Origin: Photobacterium leiognathi
GTDB taxonomy: Bacteria; Pseudomonadota; Gammaproteobacteria; Enterobacterales; Vibrionaceae
Length of the DNA: 64,000 bases
NCBI RefSeq assembly: GCF_030685535.1
Contig: NZ_CP131601.1
Coordinates: forward strand, 248,001 to 312,000
Reading direction: 5' to 3'
Part shown: positions 1-10,820 of the stretch, one piece after another
Numbering within the stretch: the first letter of the stretch is position 1
Layout of the letters: each line of letters starts with the position of its first letter
Made by a program: the position numbers and the translations under genes
Notes under the pieces: model-generated
Told to the model about the DNA's origin: nothing
The model's input: the letters and a program-made list of their open reading frames with translations, nothing else
Databases searched by the model: none

Positions 1-422
1 AGCATGAATTGATCGCCAGCCATGATGTGATTGTTTTCCAGCACCCAATTTATATGTATTCCTGCCCGTCACTATTAAAAGAGTGGTTTGATCGCGTTCT
101 AAGTAAAGGCTTTGCTCATGGTGATGGTAATGAAACCGCTGGCAAATATTGGCGGACCGTTGTCACCACAGGTGGTGGCGCAGAGGCTTATAGCCCTGAT
201 GGTTATAACCGTTATGGCATTGATACGATATTAAAGCCATTTGAGATATGTGCTGATCTCTGCCAAATGCATTGGTTGCCACCTTTAGTTTTACACTGGG
301 CAAGAAAAGTTTCAGCAGAAGAGCTAAAACAACATGCTCGTGCGTATCAATCATGGTTAGCGAATCCTTTTTTTATTGAACCTCGATTAGATCGAAAGAA
401 AGGAGGACATCATGACCAATGA
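1..422 (+). CDS. kefG: KefG, NAD(P)H oxidoreductase subunit of KefB (5' end missing)
   Basis: Flavodoxin-like quinone reductase family (KefF/KefG/NQO). It binds the cytoplasmic side of KefB and is needed for full efflux activity. The reading frame is already open at base 3, so the N-terminus lies outside the window. Visible family landmarks are the [20 protein letters not shown] segment, [10 protein letters not shown], the [12 protein letters not shown] loop and the C-terminal [12 protein letters not shown]. The last 11 bases overlap kefB, which implies translational coupling. Assignment to KefG rather than KefF rests on its place directly before kefB. Confidence 0.93.
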   Translation, partial: HELIASHDVIVFQHPIYMYSCPSLLKEWFDRVLSKGFAHGDGNETAGKYWRTVVTTGGGAEAYSPDGYNRYGIDTILKPFEICADLCQMHWLPPLVLHWARKVSAEELKQHARAYQSWLANPFFIEPRLDRKKGGHHDQ

Positions 423-2217
423 CTTTTTAGTGCTGAGTGTGGTCTTTCTTTCTGCAGCCATCATTGCTGTGCCGTTAGCGCAAAAACTCGGATTAGGCTC
501 TGTTTTGGGGTATTTGATCGCAGGGATCATTATTGGTCCTTGGGGGCTAGCTTTAATTTCCGACGTTGATGCTATTTTGCATTTCTCCGAATTTGGTGTG
601 GTGCTATTACTGTTTTTAATTGGTTTAGAGCTAAACCCCAAAAAGTTATGGCAGATGCGAAAGCCGATTCTCGGTTTAGGTGGCAGCCAAGTGTTGATCA
701 CCAGCATTGTGATTGCAGGTATTGTCATGAGCTTTGCTGGATTATTGCCGACGATCACATGGCGAGATGCTGCTGTTATCGGTATGGGGTTAGCGTTATC
801 TTCTACTGCGATTGCATTACGAGTAATCGAAGAGCAACAATTATCGGGTAGTGAAACTGGTCAATCAGGCTTTGCAGTGTTGCTATTTCAAGATATCGCT
901 GTGATCCCAATGTTGGCGTTATTGCCAGCGCTCGCTGGTGGTGAAGGTGGCAGTTGGAATGATGCAGTATGGATGCTAGGTGGCATAGCATTGCTATTAG
1001 TCGGCGGGCATTTCTTACTGCGCCCACTATTTCGCTATGTGGTAATGAGTGGGGTACGTGAATTATTTAATGTTGCCGCTCTTTTGCTGGTGTTAGGTAT
1101 TGCACTGATCATGCAAGCGTTCGGGCTCTCAATGGCATTAGGGGCATTCTTAGCCGGGGTGTTATTGGCTGAGAGTGAATACCGCCACGAACTAGAAATA
1201 GCGATTGAGCCATTTAAAGGTCTATTACTGGGCTTGTTCTTTATTTCAGTTGGGATGGCCGTAAATCTTGGCTTGCTGTGGCAATATCCGTTACAGATCT
1301 TGGCTGCTGTATTAGCGTTAGTGGCAGTCAAAGGAGGCGTGTTATACCTACTGGCTCGTATTTTTGGTGTACGCGAAAAATCGCGTAGTCAAATGGCAGC
1401 GATATTAAGCCAGGGTGGTGAATTTGCGTTTGTATTGTTTACCGCCGCACGAACAGAAGGGCTATTAGATGGTCAACTGCTTGCTTTCTTGCTGGTGGTG
1501 GTGAGCCTTTCAATGATGACAACACCATTGGTGTTAACGCTACAAAACCGTTGGTATGTTCGTGGTTTCCAAGCTGATGTCGAGCCAGAGCCTGAAACTG
1601 ATGTGGTCGATCGTTCTCCTCAGGTCATTATCACTGGGTTCGGTCGTTTTGGTCAGGTGATCGGGCGATTACTGTTCTCTAATAAAATTAAAGTGACGAT
1701 TCTAGAACGTGACCCAAGCCAAATTCAGTTTCTACGTAAGTTTGGTTATAAAGTTTTTTATGGCGATGCGACACAACTTGATCTGTTACGCTCGGCAGGC
1801 GCAGATAAAGCAGAAGCTATTATTATATGTACCGATGCACCAATAGAAGTGATGGAAGTGGTCGCGCTGTGTCAGCAGCATTTCCCACACTTAAAAATCT
1901 TAGCAAGAGCGAGAAGCCGAGTAGAAGCACACCTGCTGCTTAGTCAAGGCGTTGAGTGTTTTTCCCGTGAAACTTTCGCTGGCGCTCTTGATTTAGGCCG
2001 ACAAGCCCTCATATCACTGGGTATGCATCCGTATAAAGCGAAACGTGCTGAAGCGCACTTTCGCAAAATAGATACACAAGCATTACGCGATTTATTGCCG
2101 CAGCATAGCGAAGAAGTCAACTTAGCTTCACAGCAAAAAGAAGCGCGTAAAGAGTTAGAAGAAATCTTCGACCGAGAAATGCGTGGCGAACAAGAACGTC
2201 ACCATGGTTGGGATTAA
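412..2217 (+). CDS. kefB: Glutathione-regulated potassium-efflux system protein KefB
   Basis: CPA2-family K+/H+ antiporter that is held closed by glutathione and opened by glutathione adducts, acidifying the cytoplasm during electrophile stress. The 601-residue protein matches the usual length. Residues about 1-380 are a dozen hydrophobic segments. From about residue 402 a TrkA-N/RCK domain begins with the Rossmann motif ITGFGRFGQ, followed by ILERD and the [10 protein letters not shown] loop. A strong AAGGAGG ribosome site precedes the ATG. It overlaps kefG, its activating subunit, and the pair forms one operon. Confidence 0.95.
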   Translation: MTNDFLVLSVVFLSAAIIAVPLAQKLGLGSVLGYLIAGIIIGPWGLALISDVDAILHFSEFGVVLLLFLIGLELNPKKLWQMRKPILGLGGSQVLITSIVIAGIVMSFAGLLPTITWRDAAVIGMGLALSSTAIALRVIEEQQLSGSETGQSGFAVLLFQDIAVIPMLALLPALAGGEGGSWNDAVWMLGGIALLLVGGHFLLRPLFRYVVMSGVRELFNVAALLLVLGIALIMQAFGLSMALGAFLAGVLLAESEYRHELEIAIEPFKGLLLGLFFISVGMAVNLGLLWQYPLQILAAVLALVAVKGGVLYLLARIFGVREKSRSQMAAILSQGGEFAFVLFTAARTEGLLDGQLLAFLLVVVSLSMMTTPLVLTLQNRWYVRGFQADVEPEPETDVVDRSPQVIITGFGRFGQVIGRLLFSNKIKVTILERDPSQIQFLRKFGYKVFYGDATQLDLLRSAGADKAEAIIICTDAPIEVMEVVALCQQHFPHLKILARARSRVEAHLLLSQGVECFSRETFAGALDLGRQALISLGMHPYKAKRAEAHFRKIDTQALRDLLPQHSEEVNLASQQKEARKELEEIFDREMRGEQERHHGWD

Positions 2218-2256
2218 CATCGCTTGATGCTTGTGTCTGATCAAGGATAGAACTGG

Positions 2257-2466
2257 ATGATAAAAAAACGATTTATAGCGGGTGCTAAGTGCCCGAGTTG
2301 CCAAGCTATCGATACTTTACGCTGGTGGCAGCAAGATGATGTTGAACATGTTGAGTGCGTTGCGTGTGATCATAGTGATACCCGAGCACCACAATCTGTA
2401 AACGAAAGTGAACAACTTTCTTCAACAACCAAACAACAAGTGATAGGTGTTTTTAAACCTGACTAA
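2257..2466 (+). CDS. yheV: YheV family putative zinc ribbon protein
   Basis: Small protein of 69 residues with two CxxC pairs (CPSC near residue 12 and CVAC near residue 35) that should form a zinc ribbon. Family DUF2387/YheV sits between kefB and slyD in enteric bacteria, and the order here is identical. Its function is not established. It lies 39 bp after kefB and probably shares its transcript. The tail after residue 45 is polar and ends GVFKPD, as in family members. Confidence 0.88.
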   Translation: MIKKRFIAGAKCPSCQAIDTLRWWQQDDVEHVECVACDHSDTRAPQSVNESEQLSSTTKQQVIGVFKPD

Positions 2467-2478
2467 ATGCGATATTGG

Positions 2479-2506
2479 CATCATAGCCATATTATCCTGT
2501 ATGATG
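2479..2506 (+). promoter_or_regulatory. Inverted repeat in the slyD promoter region
   Basis: CATCATA at 2479-2485 is mirrored by TATGATG at 2500-2506 across 14 bp. The right arm contains TATGAT, a fair -10 hexamer, with TTGGCA at 2475-2480 as a poorly spaced (19 bp) -35. This could be a promoter-operator for slyD or only a chance repeat. Confidence 0.3.
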
Positions 2507-2549
2507 TCGCTCAAAACTTATCACCCCAAGCTCAAATTTTGGAGTAAAC

Positions 2550-3113
2550 ATGAAAGTCGCTAAAGACACAGTAGTAAGCCTAGCTTACCAAGTGAAAACT
2601 GAAGATGGTGTAGTTGTAGATCAATCAACAGTTGAAGCTCCACTTGATTACCTTCACGGTCATAACAACCTAATTCCTGGCCTTGAAAAAGCGCTTGAAG
2701 GCCATGTAGTTGGCGACAAGTTCGAAGTTACTGTTGCTCCTGCTGAAGCTTACGGTGAGCACATGGAAGAAATGGTTCAACGTGTTCCTGCAAACGTATT
2801 CCAAGGCGTTGACGAGATCACTGTTGGTATGCGTTTCTTAGCAGATACTGACCAAGGTCCAATCCCTGTAGAAGTAACAGAAGTTGATGGTGATTTCGTT
2901 GTTGTTGACGGTAACCACATGCTTGCTGGTCAAACACTAGGTTTTGACGTGGAAGTTGTTGCTGTACGTGCTGCAACTGAAGAAGAAATCGCTCACGGTC
3001 ACCTACACCAAGGTGGTGGCTGTTGTGGCGGCGAAGGCGGTTGTGGCGATCACGACCACGGTGACGAAGGTTGCTGCGGTGGTGAAGAGAAGGGCGGTTG
3101 CTGTTCTCACTAA
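2550..3113 (+). CDS. slyD: SlyD, FKBP-type peptidyl-prolyl isomerase and metallochaperone
   Basis: Cytoplasmic prolyl cis-trans isomerase and chaperone that also delivers nickel to hydrogenase. The 187-residue protein has an FKBP fold split by the insert-in-flap chaperone domain (VVDQSTVEAPLDYLHG, then GLEKALEGHVVGDKFEVTVAPAEAYGEH). From about residue 148 the tail is extremely rich in His, Cys and Gly (HGHLHQGGGCCGGEGG and CCGGEE), the metal-binding region. It ends at a strong terminator. A TTGGAG ribosome site precedes the ATG. Confidence 0.96.
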   Translation: MKVAKDTVVSLAYQVKTEDGVVVDQSTVEAPLDYLHGHNNLIPGLEKALEGHVVGDKFEVTVAPAEAYGEHMEEMVQRVPANVFQGVDEITVGMRFLADTDQGPIPVEVTEVDGDFVVVDGNHMLAGQTLGFDVEVVAVRAATEEEIAHGHLHQGGGCCGGEGGCGDHDHGDEGCCGGEEKGGCCSH

Positions 3114-3132
3114 TATCGCTTAACGATACAAG

Positions 3133-3161
3133 AAAAAAGGAAGCTAAGGCTTCCTTTTTTT
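3133..3161 (+). terminator. Intrinsic terminator after slyD
   Basis: GGAAGC (3139-3144), loop taag, GCTTCC (3149-3154), flanked by an A run on the left and seven T on the right. The A and T runs make it usable from both sides, so it may also end slyX transcription. Confidence 0.9.
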
Positions 3162-3179
3162 GTTTTCGATATACGCTGA

Positions 3180-3401
3180 TCAGTAATGTGGCGGTGGCGT
3201 TTCTTCGGATTCTGTTGCCATATTGGATGTTTGCATCCCTTTGACTTTACCCACTAAAAATCGCAATTGAACTTCCATTTTATCAATCATGAACTGCTGT
3301 TTAGTGAGCGCTTCATTAAGATCATCAATAGTTTGCTCTTGGAACGCTTGTTTCATCTCAAGCTCATCAATACGGTGTTGTAATTGTTCAATCTCAGTCA
3401 T
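3180..3401 (-). CDS. slyX: SlyX family protein
   Basis: Short coiled-coil protein of unknown function found beside slyD in enteric bacteria and vibrios. The sequence is heptad-rich ([29 protein letters not shown]) and ends in the family signature ETPPPHY. I chose the ATG at 3401, giving MTEIEQ. A TTG four codons upstream at 3413 is also open, and neither start has a convincing ribosome site. It follows the WD40 lipoprotein gene by about 20 bp, so the two are probably co-transcribed. Confidence 0.9.
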   Translation of the reverse strand: MTEIEQLQHRIDELEMKQAFQEQTIDDLNEALTKQQFMIDKMEVQLRFLVGKVKGMQTSNMATESEETPPPHY

Positions 3402-3421
3402 GGTCGTTTTCAATTGGTTGA

Positions 3422-4387
3422 TCAGGCTTGGGCAAATCCGGAAGAAGAGCCAGATATCACCTCACCTGTTGGGCTAATAGCCACATCATACACTACCGCA
3501 GTAGCAGGTCGAGCATCTTGCAGGCGTTCTGCTTTCCAACTACCAAGGTTTTTTCCGGTTTGCGTTTGCCATAGCTCAACTCTACGCGCTGGGGTACCCG
3601 TTGCCACCATTTCGCCATTATCAGAAAAACGTGCACTTGAAAGGTTCTGCTGACGCAAGTTGATGTCTAATTCTGAAACTTTTTTGCCGTTGGTTAAATC
3701 CCAGATAAAAACTTCATTCGTCCCGTCTGCGGTTAGGGCAAATTTGCCATCACGCTGTAAGGCAACACGAGTAATTCGGCTTTGATGAGGAAAGTGGTAC
3801 AAGATTTGCCCTGAACGTGTATCCCATAAATAAGCATTATGATCGTTACCACCTGAAAGTGCATAGTGACCATTTGGGGATAACGCAACGCTGTTTACTT
3901 TCTCGTGGTGGGCGAGAAACTCAAGTCTGCGTCCTGTGCTAATATTAATAAACAAGGCCTTACCATTACTTAGCGCTAATAAAACGTCGTCGCCATTATT
4001 AGCAATAGCGACGTCTCTAATGGTACTGTCAGAAATAGACCACAACCCTTGCGCTTGTGACCAACCGAGATCCCAAGTCGCAAAGTTCTGTGCTGTTGCC
4101 GTAATGGCAAAGCGTTTATTGTCTGATATTTGGCTAGTTATCACAGTATTGTGATGTTGATCTTGAGAACCGAAATCCGCTAACTTTTTGTTTTGCTGTA
4201 AGTCCCATAGCACGATACCTTGTTCGATTGCGCTAACAAGTGCAAACCGACCATCGCGGCTAAGGCTAAAACTGGTGCTGCCTTGTGGGGCTAGCTGCCA
4301 ACGCTGAGTTTCAGAACCGGAAGTGAAGCAACCGCTTAGGGTCAAAATAGATAAAAATAAACTAAATGAAAAAATAGTTTTATACAT
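3422..4387 (-). CDS. WD40-repeat lipoprotein
   Basis: Predicted outer- or inner-membrane lipoprotein of 321 residues. The first 20 residues form a signal peptide with lipobox LSGC. The rest is a beta-propeller of degenerate WD40 repeats: blades end in VLWDL, ATWDL, YLWDT, FIWDL and ELWQT. The partner is unknown, and propellers normally serve as protein-protein scaffolds. The gene precedes slyX on the same strand and diverges from fkpA. Proteins of this type beside slyX occur in Vibrionaceae as far as I recall. No enzymatic motif is visible. Confidence 0.85.
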   Translation of the reverse strand: MYKTIFSFSLFLSILTLSGCFTSGSETQRWQLAPQGSTSFSLSRDGRFALVSAIEQGIVLWDLQQNKKLADFGSQDQHHNTVITSQISDNKRFAITATAQNFATWDLGWSQAQGLWSISDSTIRDVAIANNGDDVLLALSNGKALFINISTGRRLEFLAHHEKVNSVALSPNGHYALSGGNDHNAYLWDTRSGQILYHFPHQSRITRVALQRDGKFALTADGTNEVFIWDLTNGKKVSELDINLRQQNLSSARFSDNGEMVATGTPARRVELWQTQTGKNLGSWKAERLQDARPATAVVYDVAISPTGEVISGSSSGFAQA

Positions 4388-4544
4388 TAAGCTGCGGTTC
4401 CGCTTGCATAGGGTAACTAGTAGAGTAAATTAGTCCGATTAAATAACTGAACTGACAAATCTTTTACAGTTACTTAATCAGATGCTAGTAGTATATTGAT
4501 ATAACTTTATTTTCATACTCATACTAAAAAGTACAGTTAAAAAA

Positions 4545-4559
4545 TGAGGCATTGCCTCA
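4545..4559. promoter_or_regulatory. Perfect palindrome upstream of fkpA
   Basis: TGAGGCA, a single t, then TGCCTCA. It sits about 20 bp before the chosen fkpA start and would fold in the mRNA leader next to the ribosome site. Role unknown: operator or leader hairpin. Confidence 0.35.
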
Positions 4560-4578
4560 ATGACTGATGGAGAAATAC

Positions 4579-5436
4579 ATGAAACCTGTTCTAAAGATGT
4601 CTGTATTGGCAGCAACAATTTTTCTAGCTGTTGGTTGTCAGGATGATAATAAAGCAGACACTAACAAGCCTGCAGAACCTGCGAAAGTAGAGCAGGTTGC
4701 TGCTAAAGCTCCAGCTGCTGAAGATGCAAAAGTTGAATTCAAAACTGAAGATCAAAAAGCAGCATACGCAATCGGTGCGTCACTTGCTCAATACCTATCC
4801 GCTAACCTTGATCAACAGAAAGAGCTTGGCCTAGAACTAAACCGTCAAGACGTACTTCAAGGTGTTGAAGATGTATTTGCTGGTAAGAGCCGTCTTACAC
4901 CAGAGCAAACTCAGCAAGCACTTCAAGATCTAGATCAACGTGTAGCGAAGATCGTTGAAGAGAAAGCAAAAGAAGAAGCTGCTAAAAACGTGAAAGCGGG
5001 TGAAGAATTCCGCGAGAAATTTGCTAAAGAGTCAGGCGTGGTAACCACGAAGACTGGCCTAATGTACAAGATTGAGAAAGAAGGTACAGGTCCTAAGCCA
5101 ACAGCAACCGACACAGTTGAAGTACACTATAAAGGTATGCTAACTGACGGTACTGTATTTGATAGCTCTTACCAACGTAACCAACCAGCAACCTTCCCAC
5201 TAAACCAAGTGATCCCTGGTTGGACTGAAGGTGTTCAACTAATGCCTGTTGGTTCTAAGTTTGAATTTGTTATTCCGCCACAACTTGCTTACGGCGCGCA
5301 AGCAAACCCAAGCATTCCAGCTAACTCAACACTAGTATTTGAAGTTGAGCTACTAGGTATTAAAGGTGACAAAACTGCAAAACCTGCAGCGGCACCTGCT
5401 GAAAAACCAGCAGCTACTGAGACAAAAACGCAATAA
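4579..5436 (+). CDS. fkpA: FkpA-like FKBP-type peptidyl-prolyl cis-trans isomerase (lipoprotein)
   Basis: Envelope prolyl isomerase and chaperone. The ATG at 4579 is preferred over an in-frame ATG at 4567 because GGAG lies just before it and the signal peptide then starts MKPVLKMSV. The lipobox LAVGC near residue 21 predicts lipidation, unlike soluble periplasmic FkpA of E. coli. An N-terminal helical dimerisation domain ([13 protein letters not shown] to about residue 150) precedes the FKBP domain with [19 protein letters not shown] and the LAYG loop. The tail is Ala/Pro/Lys-rich. It is monocistronic between a divergent promoter region and a terminator. Confidence 0.93.
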   Translation: MKPVLKMSVLAATIFLAVGCQDDNKADTNKPAEPAKVEQVAAKAPAAEDAKVEFKTEDQKAAYAIGASLAQYLSANLDQQKELGLELNRQDVLQGVEDVFAGKSRLTPEQTQQALQDLDQRVAKIVEEKAKEEAAKNVKAGEEFREKFAKESGVVTTKTGLMYKIEKEGTGPKPTATDTVEVHYKGMLTDGTVFDSSYQRNQPATFPLNQVIPGWTEGVQLMPVGSKFEFVIPPQLAYGAQANPSIPANSTLVFEVELLGIKGDKTAKPAAAPAEKPAATETKTQ

Positions 5437-5474
5437 TTGAGCAATTTTTGCCAATAAATACGTTGAGAAATATC

Positions 5475-5506
5475 AAGACCCGACCTATGTCGGGTCTTTT
5501 CTTTTT
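5475..5506 (+). terminator. Intrinsic terminator after fkpA
   Basis: A ten-base perfect stem AAGACCCGAC (5475-5484) and GTCGGGTCTT (5489-5498) with loop ctat, followed by a T-rich tract. Confidence 0.92.
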
Positions 5507-5620
5507 AATTATCTGATAAACTTACTAGCAATATTTTAAATTTTATTGATTCTATTTAATACTTAGGCTAGATGCATAAATCGTATAAATAGTATTGATT
5601 GCAGCATGGAAGATTGAATA

Positions 5621-6343
5621 GTGGTTTCAACTGATAACTTTGGTTCAGAGGTGATGGTCGACAGTGATATCGTCGATAGCCGAATCTTCTCTGAGCATGA
5701 TTATATTATTCTTCGCTCTTATGAAGCTGTCGTAGATGGCTTAGCAGCACTGATTGGTCCTTTCTGTGAAATCGTGTTGCATTCATTAGCAGATCTCAAC
5801 ACCTCAGCGATAAAAATCGCTAACGGTGAAAATACAGGGCGTAAAGTCGGCTCACCTATCACTGATTTAGCATTGCGCATGTTACGTGATATTGAAGGAT
5901 CAGAACGCAATTTTTCTCGCGCTTATTTTACTCGAGCTAAAGGCGGCGATTTAATGAAATCCATCACTATTGCGATCCGTAATGGTGATAACAACATTAT
6001 TGGCCTGCTATGTATCAACGTAAATTTAGATGCGCCATTTTCACAGATCCTACAATCCTTTATGCCAACGGATGAAGCAAAACAAGCAGCATCAAGTGTT
6101 AACTTTGCCAGTGATGTTGATGAGCTTGTCGATCAAACTGTTGAGCGTACTATCGAAGAAATTAACGCCGATAAGAACGTATCGAACAACGCTAAAAACC
6201 GTCAAATTGTGATGGAGTTGTTTGATAAAGGCATCTTCGATATTAAAGATGCCATCAATCGCGTAGCTGATCGCCTAAATATTTCTAAGCACACCGTTTA
6301 CTTATATATCCGTCAGCGTAAAACAGAGGACGGAGAGAAGTGA
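5621..6343 (+). CDS. yheO: YheO family transcriptional regulator (PAS-like plus HTH)
   Basis: The 240-residue protein has a YheO-like PAS domain (about 35-140, containing [31 protein letters not shown] and [13 protein letters not shown]) and a C-terminal helix-turn-helix ([24 protein letters not shown]). It heads the tus genes, as in E. coli, and its TGA overlaps the tusD GTG by two bases. The ligand and targets are unknown. The start is uncertain: GTG at 5621 has GGAAGA upstream, and ATG at 5654 is an alternative. Confidence 0.88.
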   Translation: MVSTDNFGSEVMVDSDIVDSRIFSEHDYIILRSYEAVVDGLAALIGPFCEIVLHSLADLNTSAIKIANGENTGRKVGSPITDLALRMLRDIEGSERNFSRAYFTRAKGGDLMKSITIAIRNGDNNIIGLLCINVNLDAPFSQILQSFMPTDEAKQAASSVNFASDVDELVDQTVERTIEEINADKNVSNNAKNRQIVMELFDKGIFDIKDAINRVADRLNISKHTVYLYIRQRKTEDGEK

Positions 6344-6732
6344 GTCTAACCTACGCTATCGTGGTAAATGGGCCTGTTTATGGTAGCCAAACATCGCGTT
6401 CTGCATACCAATTTGCACAAGCACTGATAGAAGAAGGGCACAAACTGCAACGTGTTTTCTTCTATCAAGATGGCGTGTTAAATGGATCTGCACTAACAGC
6501 GCCTGCATCAGATGAATTTGACTTAGTTGCGGCATGGCAGCAACTGGGTAGAACACATCAAGTTGAATTACAAACTTGTGTTGCAGCAGCACTTCGTCGT
6601 GGCATTGTGGGTGAGCAAGAAGCAGAGCAAAATCAATTGGGTTCAGCAAACCTTGCTGATGGCTTTGAGCAAGCCAGCCTTGGTGGATTAGCAGAAGTGA
6701 TGTTAACCGCTGATCGTGTTATTCAATTTTAG
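6340..6732 (+). CDS. tusD: Sulfurtransferase TusD
   Basis: DsrE-family subunit of the TusBCD complex. It takes persulfide sulfur from TusA and passes it to TusE for MnmA, which makes 2-thiouridine at the wobble base of Glu, Gln and Lys tRNAs. The 130-residue sequence carries the catalytic cysteine in [10 protein letters not shown] and the ending [11 protein letters not shown] typical of the family. The GTG start overlaps the yheO stop (GTGA), indicating coupling. tusC follows after about 10 bp. Confidence 0.95.
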   Translation: MSLTYAIVVNGPVYGSQTSRSAYQFAQALIEEGHKLQRVFFYQDGVLNGSALTAPASDEFDLVAAWQQLGRTHQVELQTCVAAALRRGIVGEQEAEQNQLGSANLADGFEQASLGGLAEVMLTADRVIQF

Positions 6733-6742
6733 TGGTAATGGT

Positions 6743-7099
6743 ATGAATTCACTTGGTTTTGTTTTTAGAACGTCACCGCATGGTAGCAACAGTGGGCGAG
6801 AAGGGCTCGATGCCGTGTTGGCAAGCTCGGCTTATACTGAAGAATTAGAGCTGTATTTTATTGATGACGGTATTTTTCAGTTACTTAAACAGCAACAACC
6901 ACAAGCGATCTTAAGCCGTGATTATATTGCGACTTTTAAAATGCTAGAGCTTTACGACATTGAAAATATATATGTTAGTGCTGAATCGCTTGAAGCGCGT
7001 GGTTTAACCGCTGGTGATTTACTTATTGATGTTATCGCATTAGAAAAACAAGCACTTGTAGAAAAAATGCATCAATGTCGTCAACTTCTTAGTTTTTGA
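6743..7099 (+). CDS. tusC: TusC, tRNA 2-thiouridine synthesis complex subunit
   Basis: DsrF-like subunit of the TusBCD heterohexamer. The start at ATG 6743 gives MNSLGFVFRTSPHGSNSGREGLD, which matches the family N-terminus. The longer open frame from 6716 lies inside tusD and is rejected. RDYIATFKMLELYDI is strongly conserved. The length of 118 residues is normal. TusC lacks the catalytic cysteine of TusD and is structural. Confidence 0.93.
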   Translation: MNSLGFVFRTSPHGSNSGREGLDAVLASSAYTEELELYFIDDGIFQLLKQQQPQAILSRDYIATFKMLELYDIENIYVSAESLEARGLTAGDLLIDVIALEKQALVEKMHQCRQLLSF

Positions 7100-7106
7100 G
7101 GTCATC

Positions 7107-7400
7107 ATGCTTCATACCGTTACTCGCTCACCATTTCAAAGTCATTCTTTAACGCAATGTCTCGCATATGTATCTGCGGGAGATGAAATATTGCTGTTAG
7201 AAGATGCTGTTGTCGCAGGATTGGTAAAAAATAAAGATTTAGCGGCAATAAAAAACACCGGAATAAAAATTTATTTATTAGAAGCTGATGTCATTGCGCG
7301 TGGCTTACAAGATAAGTGTGATAAAGATCTTAATCTTATTGATTATAAAGGCTTTGTTGCACTAACCGTTAAGCATGATAAGCATATGAAATGGGCTTAA
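7107..7400 (+). CDS. tusB: TusB, tRNA 2-thiouridine synthesis complex subunit
   Basis: DsrH-like third subunit of TusBCD, 97 residues, starting MLHTVTRSPFQSHSL, with GDEILLLEDAVVAG and the ending KHDKHMKWA. The TTGAGG before the ATG serves as ribosome site. It closes the yheO-tusDCB operon. I see no strong terminator before the str promoter, so read-through into rpsL is possible. Confidence 0.93.
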   Translation: MLHTVTRSPFQSHSLTQCLAYVSAGDEILLLEDAVVAGLVKNKDLAAIKNTGIKIYLLEADVIARGLQDKCDKDLNLIDYKGFVALTVKHDKHMKWA

Positions 7401-7480
7401 TTGACTAAGACATTCACCCTAAAAGCGGAAAAAAAACGATTGTTTAAGAAATGATCACTTGATTGATCGTTGGTTAGATC

Positions 7481-7509
7481 TTGACACCTTTGGGTGCGAT
7501 GCCTAAAAT
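7481..7509 (+). promoter_or_regulatory. str operon promoter
   Basis: A consensus -35 TTGACA (7481-7486) and -10 TAAAAT (7504-7509) are separated by 17 bp. The leader that follows contains a CCTCC/GGAGG hairpin (7517-7534) and ends 69 bp after the -10 at the rpsL ATG. Confidence 0.85.
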
Positions 7510-7557
7510 TTCGCGTCCTCCTGTTGTTGGGAGGCAGATTTTTCACCATTTACGTAA

Positions 7558-7953
<396 letters not shown>

Positions 7954-8027
7954 TGGATTCCGTTAAGTAAGGCCAAACACTAAAATTATTTAATTTTGAA
8001 GAAACTGAAAAGTTTTGGATAACCTGA

Positions 8028-8519
<492 letters not shown>

Positions 8520-8546
8520 TCATACCTACTCGGTAATTAAAAATTG

Positions 8547-8597
8547 GGCACAGCAGGTTTACCTGCTGTGCCTAAACCATACTCTAAGGTTCACCTT
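8547..8597 (+). promoter_or_regulatory. Two hairpins in the rpsG-fusA gap
   Basis: An 11-base perfect stem GGCACAGCAGG (8547-8557) and CCTGCTGTGCC (8562-8572) is followed by a smaller TAAGGT/ACCTTA stem (8584-8597) that overlaps the fusA ribosome-site region. No T run follows the large stem, so this is more likely an mRNA processing or stability element, or translational control, than a terminator. Confidence 0.6.
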
Positions 8598-8614
8598 AGT
8601 AAGAGGATACAACC

Positions 8615-10720
8615 GTGGCTCGCAAAACGCCTATCGAGCGCTACCGTAACATCGGTATCTGTGCTCACGTTGACGCCGGTAAAACAACTACTACCGAGCG
8701 TATCCTGTTTTACACAGGCATATCTCATAAGATTGGTGAAGTACACGACGGCGCTGCTACTATGGACTGGATGGAGCAGGAGCAAGAACGTGGCATCACG
8801 ATCACCTCTGCTGCAACTACCACTTTTTGGCGTGGTATGGATAGCCAGTTCGACGAGCACCGAATCAATATCATCGATACCCCTGGACACGTAGACTTCA
8901 CCATTGAAGTAGAACGTTCTCTTCGCGTACTTGATGGTGCTGTTGTTGTGTTCTGTGGTTCTTCAGGTGTAGAGCCTCAGTCAGAGACTGTATGGCGTCA
9001 AGCTGATAGATACGAAGTTCCACGTATGGTTTTCGTTAACAAGATGGACCGTACTGGTGCCGATTTCCTACGTGTTATCGAGCAAATCAAAAACCGTCTT
9101 GGCGCAAACCCAGTGCCTATTCAATTGAATATTGGTGCTGAAGATGAATTTGAAGGTGTAATTGACCTGATCAAAATGAAGGCCATTAACTGGTCAGATG
9201 CTGATCAAGGTACTAGTTTTACCTATGAAGACATTCCTGCTGATTTGTTAGAAGAAGCAGAAGAGTGGCGCATGAACTTAGTTGAGTCAGCTGCAGAAGC
9301 AAATGACGAACTAATGGATAAATACCTTGAAGAAGGTGAGCTGTCTGAAGAAGAAATTAAGGCAGGTCTTCGTCAACGTACCCTAAACAACGAAATCGTA
9401 GTTGCTACCTGTGGTTCTGCATTTAAGAACAAAGGTGTACAAGCAGTACTGGATGCCGTTGTTGATTTCCTTCCTTCACCAACAGAAGTAAAAGCAATTA
9501 CTGGTGAAGATGAAAACGGAAACCCTGTTGAGCGTCATTCTGACGATAAAGAACCATTTGCTGCACTTGCGTTCAAAATTGCAACAGACCCGTTTGTAGG
9601 TACGTTAACTTTCATGCGTGTTTACTCTGGTGTCGTAAATTCAGGTGATACTGTTTACAACACCATCAAAGAAAAACGCGAGCGTTTAGGTCGTATTGTT
9701 CAAATGCATGCGAATAAACGTGAAGAGATCAAAGAAGTGCGTGCTGGCGATATCGCTGCAGCCATTGGTCTTAAATTTGCGACAACAGGTGATACCCTGT
9801 GTGATCAGAATCATAAAGTGATCCTTGAACGCATGGATTTCCCTGAGCCAGTTATTCAGATCGTTGTTGAACCACGTTCAACGGCAGATCAGGACAAGAT
9901 GGCGATTGCGCTAGAAAAACTAGCGGCAGAAGACCCATCTTTCCGTGTCGAAATTGATGATGAATCAGGCCAGACGTTAATCTCTGGTATGGGTGAACTT
10001 CACCTTGATATCATCGTTGATCGTATGAAGCGTGAATTTAGCGTTGACTGTAACGTGGGTAACCCACAAGTTGCTTACCGTGAAAGTATTCGTGGTACAA
10101 CAGAAGTTGAAGGCAAATTCATTCGTCAAGCTGGTGAAACTGGCGGTCGTAACCAATATGGTCACGTATGGTTACGTTTAGAGCCAACCGAGCCAGGCGA
10201 AGGCTTTGTATTTGTAGATGAAATCGTGAACGGTAGCGTGCCAAAAGAATTTATTACGGCGGCTGCTACAGGTATCGAAGAACAAATGAAGAGTGGCGTG
10301 CTTGCAGGCTACCCAATGGTTGATGTTAAAGCGACCTTGTTCGACGGTTCGTTCCACGACGTGGATTCTAACGAGATCGCATTTAAAATCGCAGGTTCAA
10401 TGGCATTAAGACAAGGTGCGCTTCAAGCTAACCCTGTTCTTCTTGAGCCTATGATGAAAGTTGAAGTTACTACTCCTGAAGACTGGATGGGTGATGTGGT
10501 TGGCGACCTTAACCGTCGTCGCGGCATGATCGAAGGTATGGACGAAGGTAGCGCGGGTGTGAAGATCATTCGTGCACAAGTTCCACTATCAGCCATGTTC
10601 GGGTATGCAACAGATTTACGCTCAGCAACACAAGGCCGCGCGTCTTATTCTATGGAATTTAGCGAATACGCTGAAATGCCAAAGAATGCTACTGACAAAA
10701 TTATTGCAGAACGTACTTAA
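8615..10720 (+). CDS. fusA: Elongation factor G
   Basis: Translocation GTPase, 701 residues. The G motifs are AHVDAGKTT (about residue 17), the switch [10 protein letters not shown] (about 89) and NKMD (about 143). Domains II-V follow, including the [15 protein letters not shown] segment of domain IV. The start is a GTG preceded by AAGAGGA. Third gene of the str operon. Confidence 0.98.
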   Translation: MARKTPIERYRNIGICAHVDAGKTTTTERILFYTGISHKIGEVHDGAATMDWMEQEQERGITITSAATTTFWRGMDSQFDEHRINIIDTPGHVDFTIEVERSLRVLDGAVVVFCGSSGVEPQSETVWRQADRYEVPRMVFVNKMDRTGADFLRVIEQIKNRLGANPVPIQLNIGAEDEFEGVIDLIKMKAINWSDADQGTSFTYEDIPADLLEEAEEWRMNLVESAAEANDELMDKYLEEGELSEEEIKAGLRQRTLNNEIVVATCGSAFKNKGVQAVLDAVVDFLPSPTEVKAITGEDENGNPVERHSDDKEPFAALAFKIATDPFVGTLTFMRVYSGVVNSGDTVYNTIKEKRERLGRIVQMHANKREEIKEVRAGDIAAAIGLKFATTGDTLCDQNHKVILERMDFPEPVIQIVVEPRSTADQDKMAIALEKLAAEDPSFRVEIDDESGQTLISGMGELHLDIIVDRMKREFSVDCNVGNPQVAYRESIRGTTEVEGKFIRQAGETGGRNQYGHVWLRLEPTEPGEGFVFVDEIVNGSVPKEFITAAATGIEEQMKSGVLAGYPMVDVKATLFDGSFHDVDSNEIAFKIAGSMALRQGALQANPVLLEPMMKVEVTTPEDWMGDVVGDLNRRRGMIEGMDEGSAGVKIIRAQVPLSAMFGYATDLRSATQGRASYSMEFSEYAEMPKNATDKIIAERT

Positions 10721-10771
10721 TTTCATTATTGCGTCAATGGCTATTGGCGCATAAAATACAAACTTCAGAGC

Positions 10772-10794
10772 CGTCCCCGACCTAGTAGGGGACG
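10772..10794 (+). promoter_or_regulatory. Hairpin in the fusA-tuf gap
   Basis: CGTCCCC (10772-10778) pairs with GGGGACG (10788-10794) across nine bases. No T run follows. It probably reflects mRNA processing or attenuation between fusA and tuf. Confidence 0.5.
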
Positions 10795-10820
10795 TATCTT
10801 AACTAGGAAGGAACACGATT

